Below are positions 53,337 to 62,224 of a stretch of 64,000 nucleotides of DNA, one piece after another. The number at the start of each line of letters is the position of its first letter. The first letter of the stretch is position 1. Source of the DNA: Candidatus Aenigmatarchaeota archaeon (GTDB taxonomy: Archaea; Aenigmatarchaeota; Aenigmatarchaeia; CG10238-14; SCSR01); the NCBI GenBank assembly GCA_016181005.1, contig JACPAE010000004.1, positions 1 through 64,000 on the forward strand, in the 5' to 3' direction. A program made the position numbers and the translations under genes. The notes below the pieces were generated by a model. The model made no database searches, had not been told where the DNA came from, and saw only the letters and a program-made list of their open reading frames with translations.

Positions 53337-53782
53337 CCGGTGCAGCTGACAGTTGCTGGAATTGCTCTTCCAGTCGGAGGCACTATCCTGTAGACACAGC
53401 TTCTGGGAGTGCCGGCAGACGTGCAGGAGCCGTCGATAATAGTCGCAGTCCTGCCAGGATCAACGGTCGCCGAATCGCCGCTTAGCGTAGCTGTACCGCC
53501 ACCAGACGTTCTCGTGACGCTCACACTTCCGCATGTTACGGTATTTCCTGGACTCGGAGCGCAGGCTCCGTTAACGAAAGTTAGAGGATTCGTCCCGATG
53601 TTCTTGAAAACAAATCTGGCTTGCGTGCCGCCAGAGCAGAAGGCGTCGACAATGTCAAGCCCCTGCAGCTGCTGCTGGAACGTGCCGGCGATATAAAGAT
53701 AAGCCGTACCCGCCAATGCTATTGTGATCATAAGCATTAGCAGTGTCGCTACAACTGTCGATACACCTTTCATAAATTTCAA
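53333..53782 (-). CDS. Archaeal type IV pilin (tandem copy 1)
   Basis: 149 aa. MKFMKGVSTVVATLLMLMIT has the archaeal pilin N-terminus with a hydrophobic helix (about 8-30). The head is Gly/Ser/Thr-rich with cysteines and ends in CVYRIVPPTGRAIPATVSCT. It is a paralogue of the next gene upstream: the signal helix and the final segment are nearly identical, the head differs. It overlaps the convergent aIF2-gamma stop by 4 nt. The pilus machinery is encoded 40 kb away in this window. Confidence 0.78.
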   Translation of the reverse strand: MKFMKGVSTVVATLLMLMITIALAGTAYLYIAGTFQQQLQGLDIVDAFCSGGTQARFVFKNIGTNPLTFVNGACAPSPGNTVTCGSVSVTRTSGGGTATLSGDSATVDPGRTATIIDGSCTSAGTPRSCVYRIVPPTGRAIPATVSCTG

Positions 53783-53825
53783 CTCATTACATTATTTTAA
53801 TATTTTAATTCACCCGCTTAAAAGC

Positions 53826-54224
53826 TTATGTGCAATAAACTATCGCAGTAATTGCTCTTCCAGTCGGAGGCACTATCCTGTAAATGCAACTTCTTGAGCC
53901 CACGCCCTCGCACTGGTCGTAGACTATAGCATTGGTTCCAGGCTGGAGCGTCTGGGAGCTCCATTTCAAATCAGTGGCCGCCGAAGGCGACGTCTGCGAT
54001 ATAACAACTGAGCTGGCGGTTACAGGCTCGCCCCCGATGTTCTTCAGAGTTATAGTTGAATTGTCCGCCCCCGAACCTTCCCTGAGGCAGAAGGCGTCGA
54101 CAATGTCAATCCCCTGAGCCTGCTGGGTGTATGTGCTGGTTATGAACAAGTAGACAGTGCCGGCCAATGCCAGTGTGATCATAAGCATTAGCAGTGTCGC
54201 TACTATTTCAGAAACACCTTTCAT
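53826..54224 (-). CDS. Archaeal type IV pilin (tandem copy 2)
   Basis: 132 aa. MKGVSEIVATLLMLMITLAL, helix at about 6-27, then a head with GIDIVDAFCLREGSGADNST and the shared C-terminus SCIYRIVPPTGRAITAIVYC. The invariant SC...C spacing suggests a disulphide. A 30-nt stretch coding for the PPTGRAI end is identical at the DNA level in both copies, pointing to recent duplication or gene conversion. Confidence 0.78.
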   Translation of the reverse strand: MKGVSEIVATLLMLMITLALAGTVYLFITSTYTQQAQGIDIVDAFCLREGSGADNSTITLKNIGGEPVTASSVVISQTSPSAATDLKWSSQTLQPGTNAIVYDQCEGVGSRSCIYRIVPPTGRAITAIVYCT

Positions 54225-54264
54225 AGTCCCAAATCATTATTAGAGTTCCGGGTTAAAATAGAGT

Positions 54265-54630
54265 ATGAAGGTAGTGCTGGACACCAACTTCCTAATAGAC
54301 GCAATGCGATTCAAGATAGACCTTGATGAGATCAGGCACATTGCGCCTGAACCATGCCTGCTATTTACGCTAACTTCTGTTGTCAAAGAGCTTGAAAGGA
54401 TTTCCAGAAGGAAAACGCGTCCATCGCTTTACGCAAGAGCCGCGCTTAAAGTCCAGGAAGCGCATGGCATCAGGGTTATAAACTCAAGCATACAAACAGA
54501 CAAGGCGCTGCTGAACCTGTCAAAGAGCTACGCCATAGCCACAAACGACAGGCAACTTCGAAAAGCTATAAAAGCTTTGGGCGGGAAAACTATTTATTTA
54601 AAGTCTAAGAAACATTTAGCTATAGGTTAG
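54265..54630 (+). CDS. PIN-domain protein, FCF1/VapC9-like
   Basis: 121 aa. The PIN-fold acidic residues are visible in KVVLDTNFLIDAMRFKIDLD (D6, D12), SVVKELERISR, QTDKALLNLSKSYAIATNDR (D near 84 and 94). This is the small archaeal PIN family related to the rRNA-processing nuclease Fcf1; no partner antitoxin gene is adjacent, which argues against a toxin role. It is 5 nt upstream of hppA, and a TATTTATTTAAAG element within its 3' end may be the hppA promoter. Confidence 0.75.
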   Translation: MKVVLDTNFLIDAMRFKIDLDEIRHIAPEPCLLFTLTSVVKELERISRRKTRPSLYARAALKVQEAHGIRVINSSIQTDKALLNLSKSYAIATNDRQLRKAIKALGGKTIYLKSKKHLAIG

Positions 54631-54635
54631 ATTAA

Positions 54636-56600
54636 ATGGTCGTGTTGTTAGTTTTTATCGCAGGCATACTGACATTGCTCTATTCTGCATATCTCAGCTT
54701 CAACATAATTTCAAAGCCAGCAGGAAGCAAACAGATGGTAGACATATCAGAGGCTATAAAGAACGGGGCTAACGCCTATCTGTTCAGGCAATACAGGACA
54801 CTAGTTCCAATTGTCGCTATTTTGTCGATACTTTTATTTTTCATTTTCGACTGGATAACAGTTGTTTCATTTCTTTTGGGCGCAATCTTATCTGGACTTG
54901 CAGGTTACATAGGAATGAACATTTCTGTAAGGGCAAACGTGCGAACAGCAGAGGCCGCTAAAACAGGATTAAAAAGCGCTTTGAATATTGCTTTTAGAGG
55001 CGGAGCTGTAACAGGGTTGGTAGTAGCTGGATTGGCTCTGCTAGGCGTAACCGCACTTTTCTATTTCACGCAGAGTGCTGCTTTGACTGTCGGCTTCGGC
55101 TTCGGCGCAAGTCTGATAAGCTTGTTCATGAGAGTCGGTGGTGGGATATACACTAAAGCAGCTGATGTTGGCGCAGATTTGGTCGGTAAAGTAGAGAAAG
55201 GAATTCCAGAAGATGACCCAAGAAATCCTGGTGTTATAGCAGATAATGTCGGTGATAATGTTGGTGATTGTGCAGGAATGGCTGCTGACTTGTTCGAATC
55301 TTATGCAATTACTTTGATTGCAGCGATGCTGTTGGGATTAGCTATAGGAACGAACGCCGTTTTATTTCCTCTTGCTATAGGTGCCGCGGGAATTGTCGCG
55401 TCTGTTATTGGAACGTTTTTTGTCCGTCTCGGGAAAAGTCAAAACATTTGGGGTGCACTATACAAAGGTTTGATAGCAACAACAATTATTTCAGCAATTT
55501 TATTCTATCTGATATCAAACTTTCTATTCCAGAGTTTGAACATATTTTATGCCGCACTAATAGGTCTAGGTGTTACATTAATCATCAGCTACATAACAGA
55601 ATTCTACACGGCAAGGGATAGGAAGTCTGTCAAGGAAGTTGCCGAGGCCGCTAAAACGGGGGCAGGTACAAACGTGATTGCAGGTTTGGCTTTGGGAATG
55701 AGAAGTACATATCCAACAGCACTTTTGATAGCTGCAGCAATTTTTGCATCCTATTACTTCGCAGGTGTGTACGGCATTGCAATAGCAGCTGTGGGCATGT
55801 TGTCAGTAACTGGGATGATAGTAGCAGTAGACTCTTACGGTCCAATAACAGACAATGCAGGTGGCATAGCAGAAATGTCGAAATTACCACCGAAAGTTAG
55901 AAAAGTTACTGATGCACTTGATGCTGTTGGAAATACGACAAAAGCTGTGACTAAGGGATTTGCTATAGGTTCTGCAGCGTTGGCGGCGTTGTCGTTATTC
56001 GTCGTATATGCAGAGGCTGCTCAATTGCAGGCAATAGATGTACTTAAGGTAAATGTTGTCGCAGGACTGTTAATCGGTGGCATGATACCATTTTTATTCT
56101 CTTCACTCTTGATGCGTGCAGTCGGAAAAGCGGCATTCTCTATCGTGGAGGAAGTAAGGCGACAGTTCAGAACAATCAAAGGACTGATGCAAGGAAAAGC
56201 TAAACCCGATTATGCAAAGTGCGTCGACATAACAACTGGTGCAGCACTAAGGGAATTTATCGTCCCTGGAATCATTGCAGTTATTGCACCAATTGCAGTT
56301 GGATTTATTTTAGGAGCTGAAGCTTTAGGAGGGATGTTAGCAGGAAGCATCGTTACAGGGCTGTTGCTAGCGATAACTATGGCGAATATGGGAGCCGCAT
56401 GGGACAATGCTAAGAAATTCATAGAGATAGGAAACTTTGGTGGAAAGGGGAGTTTTGCTCATGCCGCAAGTGTTGTTGGAGATACGGTAGGCGATCCTGC
56501 AAAAGACACCGCAGGACCAAGCTTAAATCCTTTAATTAAAGTTATGAATATGGTAGCCCTTTTATCTGCAGGACTTATAATTACATATTCTTTGTTGTGA
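54636..56600 (+). CDS. hppA: Membrane-bound proton-pumping pyrophosphatase, K+-independent type
   Basis: Integral membrane pump of 654 aa with about 15-16 helices that couples pyrophosphate hydrolysis to ion export. The substrate motif [20 protein letters not shown] followed by [20 protein letters not shown] is complete, as are the later acidic motifs ([10 protein letters not shown] and [18 protein letters not shown]). In the diagnostic region [18 protein letters not shown], Lys occupies the position that is Ala in K+-dependent enzymes, so this should be a K+-independent H+ pump. A proton pump driven by PPi would recover energy from the many synthetase reactions. Confidence 0.95.
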   Translation: MVVLLVFIAGILTLLYSAYLSFNIISKPAGSKQMVDISEAIKNGANAYLFRQYRTLVPIVAILSILLFFIFDWITVVSFLLGAILSGLAGYIGMNISVRANVRTAEAAKTGLKSALNIAFRGGAVTGLVVAGLALLGVTALFYFTQSAALTVGFGFGASLISLFMRVGGGIYTKAADVGADLVGKVEKGIPEDDPRNPGVIADNVGDNVGDCAGMAADLFESYAITLIAAMLLGLAIGTNAVLFPLAIGAAGIVASVIGTFFVRLGKSQNIWGALYKGLIATTIISAILFYLISNFLFQSLNIFYAALIGLGVTLIISYITEFYTARDRKSVKEVAEAAKTGAGTNVIAGLALGMRSTYPTALLIAAAIFASYYFAGVYGIAIAAVGMLSVTGMIVAVDSYGPITDNAGGIAEMSKLPPKVRKVTDALDAVGNTTKAVTKGFAIGSAALAALSLFVVYAEAAQLQAIDVLKVNVVAGLLIGGMIPFLFSSLLMRAVGKAAFSIVEEVRRQFRTIKGLMQGKAKPDYAKCVDITTGAALREFIVPGIIAVIAPIAVGFILGAEALGGMLAGSIVTGLLLAITMANMGAAWDNAKKFIEIGNFGGKGSFAHAASVVGDTVGDPAKDTAGPSLNPLIKVMNMVALLSAGLIITYSLL

Positions 56601-56604
56601 TGAT

Positions 56605-57150
56605 ATGTACCGAATACTAACTATAGAAGACACCATTAGGGTTCCGCCTGAAAAATTCAGCCTAAAGTCGAAAGAGGCGGTAAAGCATGCTCTGGCAGAC
56701 AAGTACGAGGGCCTGCTTGACCCGAAGGTGGGCGTAATTCTAAACATTGTCGAAGTTGAAGAAATCGGCGAAGGCAAAATTTTGCCAGAAGATCCCAGCA
56801 TTCATTATCCAGTGAGATTCAAGGGACTGGTCTACAAACCAGAATTGCACGAGTTGGTTTATGGCGAGGTTGTCGACAATACAGAGTTCGGCTCGTTCGT
56901 GCGTGTTGGCCCCCTGGACGGCCTTGTCCACATCTCCCAGCTTATGGACGATTATGTGAGCTTCGACAGCAAGAACTCACTATTCCTAGGCAAGGAGACG
57001 AAGAAAACTTTGAAAGAGGGCGACCTTGTGAGGGGCAGGGTTATCTCCATCTCGTGGGACGAGGGCAACAAGATAGGCCTTACAATGCGGCAGCCTATGC
57101 TGGGGAGCTTGGCCTGGCTGGCAGATGAGAAGAAAAAGAAGAGGAAGTAG
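56605..57150 (+). CDS. rpoE1: RNA polymerase subunit Rpo7 (RpoE1)
   Basis: Archaeal homologue of eukaryotic Rpb7, part of the polymerase stalk. [20 protein letters not shown] opens the N-terminal domain and [20 protein letters not shown] then [15 protein letters not shown] is the S1 domain (about 80-165). A Lys-rich tail ends the 181 aa. The next gene spt4 begins with no gap, the usual archaeal order. Confidence 0.96.
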   Translation: MYRILTIEDTIRVPPEKFSLKSKEAVKHALADKYEGLLDPKVGVILNIVEVEEIGEGKILPEDPSIHYPVRFKGLVYKPELHELVYGEVVDNTEFGSFVRVGPLDGLVHISQLMDDYVSFDSKNSLFLGKETKKTLKEGDLVRGRVISISWDEGNKIGLTMRQPMLGSLAWLADEKKKKRK

Positions 57151-57339
57151 ATGGCCAAAAGATTGCAAGTCTGCAGAAACTGCAAAAGGTTCACGACCGA
57201 AAAGTCTTGTCACACTTGCAAGTCCACCAACCTGTCTACAAGCTGGAAGGGCCTTGTGATTATCACGGACGAAAGCAGCGAGATTGCAAAGACGCTGAAC
57301 ATAACGGAAAAGGGCAAGTACGCTCTTTACGTAGGGTGA
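57151..57339 (+). CDS. spt4: Transcription elongation factor Spt4 (RpoE2)
   Basis: 62-aa zinc protein that pairs with Spt5. CRNCKRFTTEKSCHTC provides the four zinc-binding cysteines, and STSWKGLVIITDESSEIAKT is the conserved dimer region. It lies between rpo7 and rps24e, the standard archaeal arrangement. Confidence 0.95.
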   Translation: MAKRLQVCRNCKRFTTEKSCHTCKSTNLSTSWKGLVIITDESSEIAKTLNITEKGKYALYVG

Positions 57340-57343
57340 TTTT

Positions 57344-57634
57344 ATGGAAATGAATGTTGTAGAAGAGAAGCAAAACCCGTTCTTCAAGAGGAAGGACGTC
57401 AAGCTTGGCTTGAAGCATCTGGGCATGGCCACGCCTTCAAAGGAATCCTTGACAAAAGAGCTGGCTTTGAGATACGGCGTTGATGAATTGCAGGTGCAGA
57501 TTAATTATATCTTCCCGCAAAAAGGCTTGGGAGAATCTTTGATAAGCGCCAAGATTTTGGACGAAAAGCCGGCAGCGCCGGTGCAGGAAGCTAAAGGTGA
57601 AAATGTTGAAGCACAAGAAAACAAGCCAGCATAA
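57344..57634 (+). CDS. rps24e: Ribosomal protein S24e
   Basis: 96 aa. VVEEKQNPFFKRKDVKLGLK and TPSKESLTKELALRYGVDEL are the typical S24e core. The Ala/Glu/Lys-rich tail (KPAAPVQEAKGENVEAQENK) is low complexity, and its last 32 nt also encode the start of S27ae in another frame. Confidence 0.93.
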   Translation: MEMNVVEEKQNPFFKRKDVKLGLKHLGMATPSKESLTKELALRYGVDELQVQINYIFPQKGLGESLISAKILDEKPAAPVQEAKGENVEAQENKPA

Positions 57635-57767
57635 ACACTATTCGGTTAAAGACGGCAAGCTTGAAAGATCGAGAAGGCTTTGTCCCAGGTGCGGCGACAG
57701 CTTCTTGGCGCAGCACAAGAATCGAGTGGTGTGCGGCAAATGCCTGTATTCCGAATTCAAAGCCTAG
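57603..57767 (+). CDS. rps27ae: Ribosomal protein S27ae
   Basis: 54 aa starting at the ATG at 57603, four bases after an AGGTGA ribosome-binding site that lies inside rps24e. The reading is MLKHKKTSQHKHYSVKDGKL then RLCPRCGDSFLAQHKNRVVC and GKCLYSEFKA; CPRC and CGKC bind zinc. The gene overlaps rps24e by 32 nt in a different frame and the convergent aIF6 stop by 4 nt. Confidence 0.93.
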   Translation: MLKHKKTSQHKHYSVKDGKLERSRRLCPRCGDSFLAQHKNRVVCGKCLYSEFKA

Positions 57768-58441
57768 CCCAAGTTCAGAGCGTCGATTATTCTTTGAAGC
57801 TCAGGGGCGGTAGTCTTGTCGCCAACCAGGGCACCGTTGGAGTTTGCAATCATACACGAGCCGACAAACGGCGAACCAAAGTTGGCAGTTCCTATGTCGG
57901 CATTGACCTTGAGCACGTCTTCAACCAATTTAATGTCCTTTTCATTGGAATCCCTGTGCAACAAACAGCCTTTGTTAGTAGCCACACCACAGGAGCCGAC
58001 AATGTCAGTGCCCGCAAGCCTTGTCTTGACTACCTCTGCACCTAGGCAATCTTCAATATTCTTAACATCCTTTGATCTCAATAGTCTGCTTGCCAACGCA
58101 CCCCTATCGTTGCAGAGAACCAAATTCCCGAGTGCAGAAAATTTCGAGTCTATAACCGAAAAATTGATGCCCAAGCCCTTTGCAAAATGCTCGAATATCT
58201 TAATCTCGTTGTCGGTAGCAAGCTTCGGCAAAATAATCCCGTTTGAATTGAGTGCAGAAAACAAGCCGATGAATTCTGTATTGGCCACAAAACATTTCTT
58301 AACCTCTACACTCAAGTAACTCTCAATCCTTTTAACATCTTTTTCGTGGACAGAATTCCCGGCCAGGCAAAACCTGTCGGATGCCTTAAGATACATCCCA
58401 ACGTTTGGGTCACCGTAAAAGTTCAGGTTGGAGATTTGCAT
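57764..58441 (-). CDS. eif6: Translation factor aIF6
   Basis: 225-aa pentein-fold anti-association factor that binds the large ribosomal subunit. Repeated motifs LVLCNDRGALASRLL, GSCGVATNKGCLLHRD and GSCMIANSNGALVGDKTTAP are characteristic. It follows rpl31e by 2 nt on the same strand, the common archaeal L31e-aIF6 pair. Confidence 0.95.
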   Translation of the reverse strand: MQISNLNFYGDPNVGMYLKASDRFCLAGNSVHEKDVKRIESYLSVEVKKCFVANTEFIGLFSALNSNGIILPKLATDNEIKIFEHFAKGLGINFSVIDSKFSALGNLVLCNDRGALASRLLRSKDVKNIEDCLGAEVVKTRLAGTDIVGSCGVATNKGCLLHRDSNEKDIKLVEDVLKVNADIGTANFGSPFVGSCMIANSNGALVGDKTTAPELQRIIDALNLG

Positions 58442-58443
58442 GT

Positions 58444-58671
58444 CTATTCAACAGGCTCCAGCTTTACAATCTTCCCATCCTTCACAATTTTCACTCTGAA
58501 CGCAGCCCGCCCGCCTTTCCACAGCTTTTCGTTCAATTTCTGGCTAACTGCCACGTTGTCAAGCTTCATCTTCCTTTTCAAAAGCCTTACAAGGCCGTCT
58601 TTTCTTCTCCATCTTGGAACTTTCACAAGCTGCTTTCTCAGGTTAACGCTCACGATTCTTTCTTCAGCCAT
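58444..58671 (-). CDS. rpl31e: Ribosomal protein L31e
   Basis: 75 aa. VSVNLRKQLVKVPRWRRKDG, VRLLKRKMKLDNVAVSQKLN and LWKGGRAAFRVKIVKDG match L31e. The L39e gene that normally precedes it is not here; an L39e gene is found instead 0.5 kb away at the end of the exosome operon. Confidence 0.94.
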   Translation of the reverse strand: MAEERIVSVNLRKQLVKVPRWRRKDGLVRLLKRKMKLDNVAVSQKLNEKLWKGGRAAFRVKIVKDGKIVKLEPVE

Positions 58672-58776
58672 GCTTATTCATTCAACTTTGGCATTTTAAT
58701 TTCTTTGGCTGGTGGCAAAGGTTAAAGAAGTGACAGAAGATATTTAAGACACAGCCGCGTATTATATAAAGATAGG

Positions 58777-59196
58777 ATGAAAGCCATTTCGCAAATGATT
58801 GCCGTAATTCTTTTAATAGCCTTCACGATAGGAGTCGGCGGCCTGGTAAACATTTTCGCTACAAGCCTCACGACAACATCGACAGGCATAGCCTCAAACC
58901 AGAGCGAGGCGCTGTCCAAGTGCGCCGGCGCATGGATTAATGTTTACAGCGTCCAAAGCGACAAAGTTCTTTTCTCCAATCCTTCGCAGGAGACGATAAG
59001 AGGTATAAATGTGATTGTCAGCGGGGGAAATATAACTCCTAGTTCCGCAAGTCTTGCTCCAGGCGCCACAAGCTCATTCTCAGGAGCCGGTTGGGCTCTT
59101 GCTGGCAACACCTCAGTAACGGTAAGAGGCCTTTGCCAAACACTTGTAACAGTCGAAGGAAAATGCACGACATCTCAAGAATGTTGGGATGCTTAA
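58777..59196 (+). CDS. Archaeal type IV pilin-like protein
   Basis: 139 aa. MKAISQMIAVILLIAFTIGV is a pilin-type N-terminus with a hydrophobic helix (about 5-28), then a Thr/Ser-rich region and a beta head with cysteines (SKCAGAWINVYSVQSD, GLCQTL, GKCTTSQECWD). It is the sixth clear pilin candidate outside the main operon or at its edge. It overlaps the convergent L39e stop by 4 nt. A TATA-like element (TATTATATAAAG) lies just upstream. Confidence 0.75.
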   Translation: MKAISQMIAVILLIAFTIGVGGLVNIFATSLTTTSTGIASNQSEALSKCAGAWINVYSVQSDKVLFSNPSQETIRGINVIVSGGNITPSSASLAPGATSSFSGAGWALAGNTSVTVRGLCQTLVTVEGKCTTSQECWDA

Positions 59197-59360
59197 ATCT
59201 TAACTCTGGTCCTTCTCCATCTCTTGACCTTGGTTATCTGTATCCTTCTGGTCCTCGCCCTTTTCATGCCGAACTTCCTGATGTCAGCCCATCTCGGGGC
59301 ATTCCTAATCCTCTTGATTCTGGCAAGCTTGATCTTCCTGCCGACAGTTTTAATCCCCAT
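59193..59360 (-). CDS. rpl39e: Ribosomal protein L39e
   Basis: 55-aa very basic protein reading MGIKTVGRKIKLARIKRIRN and ending ITKVKRWRRTRVKI. The APRW segment and the final K-x-x-W-R-R-T-R-x-K match L39e. It begins immediately after the rrp42 stop (1 nt) and would be the last gene of the proteasome-exosome operon. Confidence 0.88.
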   Translation of the reverse strand: MGIKTVGRKIKLARIKRIRNAPRWADIRKFGMKRARTRRIQITKVKRWRRTRVKI

Positions 59361-60119
59361 TTACATCAGCTTCCTCAAGTCTCCAGCTTTCTTTATAGCC
59401 AAATCAACAATAGCTTCCAGGTCATTGAATGCGATGCCGCTGGCGCCTTGCTTCTGTATCGCGCATATCTTGCCGTCTTCCATTACTGCTATGGAAACCT
59501 TCGACTCGACAACGGACTCCTCCTCTATCGCAGGGTCAACAAAAAGATTGTCGCCAACCTTGCAAACAGTAACAGTCACCGGCTTGTGGGCAACAGGCAA
59601 CTTGTCTCCATGCTCGCCGGCCACAACCTTTCCCTCCTCAAGCTTCGGTAGTTTTGCAGTTATGAGAGCGTTGATTGCAGCCAATGCCGCGGCGTCAATG
59701 AGGTTGCCCTGATGGTCGATTATGTGGATATCCACAAAAACCGTCCAGACTTTTTCGCCAGGCACTATAACAAGCTTTTCCGTCTCCAAACTCTTCGACT
59801 CCCTGATGCCCCTGTCTACAATCCTTGCAAGCTCTACAGCATTCTCTCCTGGCGGCCCTGACTCGAATTCCGGAGACGCCATAGGCGTGAATTCAGTGTT
59901 TACAATCAGCACGCCGTTATTGGGGCTGTCTGAAAATGGCGTTCCTACACCTATCTTGACGCCGGCAATTACCTGCGTCTTGCCTATGCGCACGTAAGCA
60001 GAGCCTTCAGCCTTGCTTATGACACCAGTCTTTATCTCAATATCCCTGAACTGGTCGAACTTCCTCTTGTCAACCCTCTTTCCATGCTCTATAAGCTCCA
60101 AAGCATAACGCTCCATCAT
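59361..60119 (-). CDS. rrp42: Exosome complex subunit Rrp42
   Basis: 252-aa RNase PH-fold subunit, inactive itself but pairing with Rrp41 in the hexameric ring. RVDKRKFDQFRDIEIKTGVI and GSAYVRIGKTQVIAGVKIGV open the fold; VELARIVDRGIRESKSLETE follows. It overlaps rrp41 by 4 nt. Confidence 0.95.
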   Translation of the reverse strand: MMERYALELIEHGKRVDKRKFDQFRDIEIKTGVISKAEGSAYVRIGKTQVIAGVKIGVGTPFSDSPNNGVLIVNTEFTPMASPEFESGPPGENAVELARIVDRGIRESKSLETEKLVIVPGEKVWTVFVDIHIIDHQGNLIDAAALAAINALITAKLPKLEEGKVVAGEHGDKLPVAHKPVTVTVCKVGDNLFVDPAIEEESVVESKVSIAVMEDGKICAIQKQGASGIAFNDLEAIVDLAIKKAGDLRKLM

Positions 60120-60838
60120 TCAGCACCCCTGTACTTCTCCATCAGAGTCTGTTTCTGAATCTGGTATATCTTCTTGCACGACTCTCTGGCCAGATTCAAA
60201 AGCATTACCAGCTCTTCCTTTGTCAGGATGCCGTCCATCTGCAGCAGAGTGACAATGTCTTTCTGCGGCATCATCGCAACCCCGACATCTGATTCCGAGT
60301 TGTTGTCTTCCACGCCGTTAAGGTCGACTATCAGAGTGTCGCTAATCTTCCCAACAGAGCATGCGGCAACCAAATCCTTCATCGGTATGCCTGCAGACGC
60401 AAGTGCCATCGAAAGCGCGTTTATTCCAGTGACCCTTGTGCTGCCGTCCGCCTCGACTATTTCTATAAAACTATCAACAGTTGACTTGGGATAATCTTCC
60501 AGGAAGAGCACAGGCTCGAATGCCCGCCTTATGACTTTTGATATCTCAACGCTCCTTCTGTCAGGTCCCGGAGACTTTCTGTCGTCGACGCTGAATGGCG
60601 CCATGTTGTACCTGCATCTCAGGATGCCGGTGTCCGACTCCTGCAGGAATTTCGGAAATAAAGACCTGGGACCGTGCACGCTCGCGTATGCAGTGGTCTT
60701 GCCGAAGCTGACCTTCGCCGAGCCATTGGCACTGGAAATTTCGTCAACGCTCATCTTAATCTCCCTCATATGGTAAGGCTCCCTTCCGTCCAGCCTTCTG
60801 CCATTCACGATAAGCTCTTTGTCAGTCGCCTTGCCCAT
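60116..60838 (-). CDS. rrp41: Exosome complex catalytic subunit Rrp41
   Basis: 240 aa; phosphorolytic 3'-5' exoribonuclease. RRLDGREPYHMREIKMSVDE and CRYNMAPFSVDDRKSPGPDR, with the RRSVEISKVIRRAFEPV segment, are typical. The catalytic aspartate region aligns as EDNNSESDVGVAMMP, keeping the key Asp. The start lies 17 nt inside rrp4. Confidence 0.95.
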   Translation of the reverse strand: MGKATDKELIVNGRRLDGREPYHMREIKMSVDEISSANGSAKVSFGKTTAYASVHGPRSLFPKFLQESDTGILRCRYNMAPFSVDDRKSPGPDRRSVEISKVIRRAFEPVLFLEDYPKSTVDSFIEIVEADGSTRVTGINALSMALASAGIPMKDLVAACSVGKISDTLIVDLNGVEDNNSESDVGVAMMPQKDIVTLLQMDGILTKEELVMLLNLARESCKKIYQIQKQTLMEKYRGAE

Positions 60839-61499
60839 TTACCTCACCCAGCATTTTCTCGATCTTCTCCGTAAGCCCCATTGTGTGGGATTCCTTCTCT
60901 ATAGTAATAATAGCCTCTATAGCCTTGTCTTTGGTATCGCCCCTTATCCATATCACGCCATTCTGGCCGACGATTATGTCGCATTTAGTACTGGCTTTTA
61001 TCATGCTTATCATGCTGCCTTCCTTGCCGATTATCCTCGGCACCCTTGTGGGAGTCACCTTTATGATAATGCCGTTCCTCAGTTTCCTTGATTCGAAATC
61101 CCTCATGGACGCCTGGACAGTCTTCTGCTTCGTTACCCGCGAAAGCCTGCAATAAATTATATCGCCGACATCAAAGAATCTGGTCAGATCAGACCTCTGC
61201 ATGTCTACAAACTCTTCCACGCCTTCCGAAACAGGCAGGAATGCCGTATATGCGGAGTTTATGTCGACAAACCAGCCCGATATCTCCACTGATTCTATTA
61301 CCGCGACAACCCTGTCGCCCATCTTCGGCAGGTAGGTCCCGTACATCGGAATCACGGCCAGCTCATTCTCACTAATCCTCGGTATTCCCAAAAGCTTGGA
61401 GAAGACCTTGCCATCCTCCTCGTAAACGCCGTTGCCCAGCTTCCTTCCCTTCCTTTCGTCCAGCATGTCGCCCGGCAGGACAACTTCCCTAGCCTTCAT
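60822..61499 (-). CDS. rrp4: Exosome RNA-binding cap subunit Rrp4
   Basis: 225 aa with an N-terminal domain (VVLPGDMLDERKGRKLGNGV), an S1 domain (GDRVVAVIESVEISGWFVDI) and a KH domain with GxxG in RVPRIIGKEGSMISMIKAST. It overlaps sdo1 by 4 nt and rrp41 by 17 nt, as in other archaeal operons. Confidence 0.95.
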   Translation of the reverse strand: MKAREVVLPGDMLDERKGRKLGNGVYEEDGKVFSKLLGIPRISENELAVIPMYGTYLPKMGDRVVAVIESVEISGWFVDINSAYTAFLPVSEGVEEFVDMQRSDLTRFFDVGDIIYCRLSRVTKQKTVQASMRDFESRKLRNGIIIKVTPTRVPRIIGKEGSMISMIKASTKCDIIVGQNGVIWIRGDTKDKAIEAIITIEKESHTMGLTEKIEKMLGEVNGQGD

Positions 61500-62203
61500 G
61501 CGTCTTCCCTCTTGAGCACTTTCGATTCAAAATTTCCATGAGTTAGATTTGAAATCTTTTGTATAAATTCGTCCATGACGCCGGCCATAAGCTCCACGCT
61601 GGCCTGCAAAGAGCCGTCGTTGAGCCACTGTTCGCCTACAACCTTCCCAGTTTTTATTATCGGGAACGCCCTCCCTGCAAACTGCGGCGGAACCTTCACC
61701 TGCAGAGTCACGTTCTGGAACTTTAATGGAATATATTTTTTGATTGCCTCGACAATTTTCGCAAGTTGCAATTCTGCCGGTGAAAAGGGATCGACATTCA
61801 CGCCTGCCTGGTGCATGGCATTTAGGATTCTCTGCTCAGGGTGCGGCGTATTGGTCTGCGGATTTACTCCCCTTTTCGATATCAAGCCTGCAACCTGGCT
61901 CCTTTTCTGCTCAACCATCTCCCTTCTCTGCTCTGTCGTAAGCTGTATCTCGCCCTGCTTAAGGATGACTTCCGCTATCTTGTAGGCATCCTTTGTGCCG
62001 AAAACCTTCTGCAGCTCTGACTCTGCAACCGATTCAGTGCTTCTCACGTCCCTGTAAATCACAGGATAAGCCAAAATCTCTTCCATAGGAACAGCCTTTC
62101 CACTCTTCAAATCCATTGCTTTATTCGGATCTACAAGTATTTCAAACTTTTGCCCTTGCGCTGTCAATCTGGATATGACAGCCTTTTCTATGCTTACTGA
62201 CAA
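61496..62203 (-). CDS. sdo1: Ribosome maturation protein Sdo1 (SBDS)
   Basis: Factor for release of aIF6 from the large subunit. The three-domain SBDS layout is seen: AVISRLTAQGQKFEILVDPN, the central TPHPEQRILNAMHQAGVNVD region, and a C-terminal ferredoxin-like domain. I choose the TTG at 62203 (MSVSIEKAVISRL) since it matches the family start and GTGAT lies just upstream; a GTG at 62212 and a TTG at 62224 are alternatives. aIF6 is encoded 3 kb away. The gene follows psmA with a short gap. Confidence 0.93.
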   Translation of the reverse strand: MSVSIEKAVISRLTAQGQKFEILVDPNKAMDLKSGKAVPMEEILAYPVIYRDVRSTESVAESELQKVFGTKDAYKIAEVILKQGEIQLTTEQRREMVEQKRSQVAGLISKRGVNPQTNTPHPEQRILNAMHQAGVNVDPFSPAELQLAKIVEAIKKYIPLKFQNVTLQVKVPPQFAGRAFPIIKTGKVVGEQWLNDGSLQASVELMAGVMDEFIQKISNLTHGNFESKVLKREDA

Positions 62204-62224
62204 CAGAATCACGTATAATTGCAA

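Noticed and set aside
54265-54630. VapC toxin of a toxin-antitoxin pair
   Set aside because: No small antitoxin gene adjoins it and the sequence is closer to the FCF1-like PIN family; it is read into hppA.
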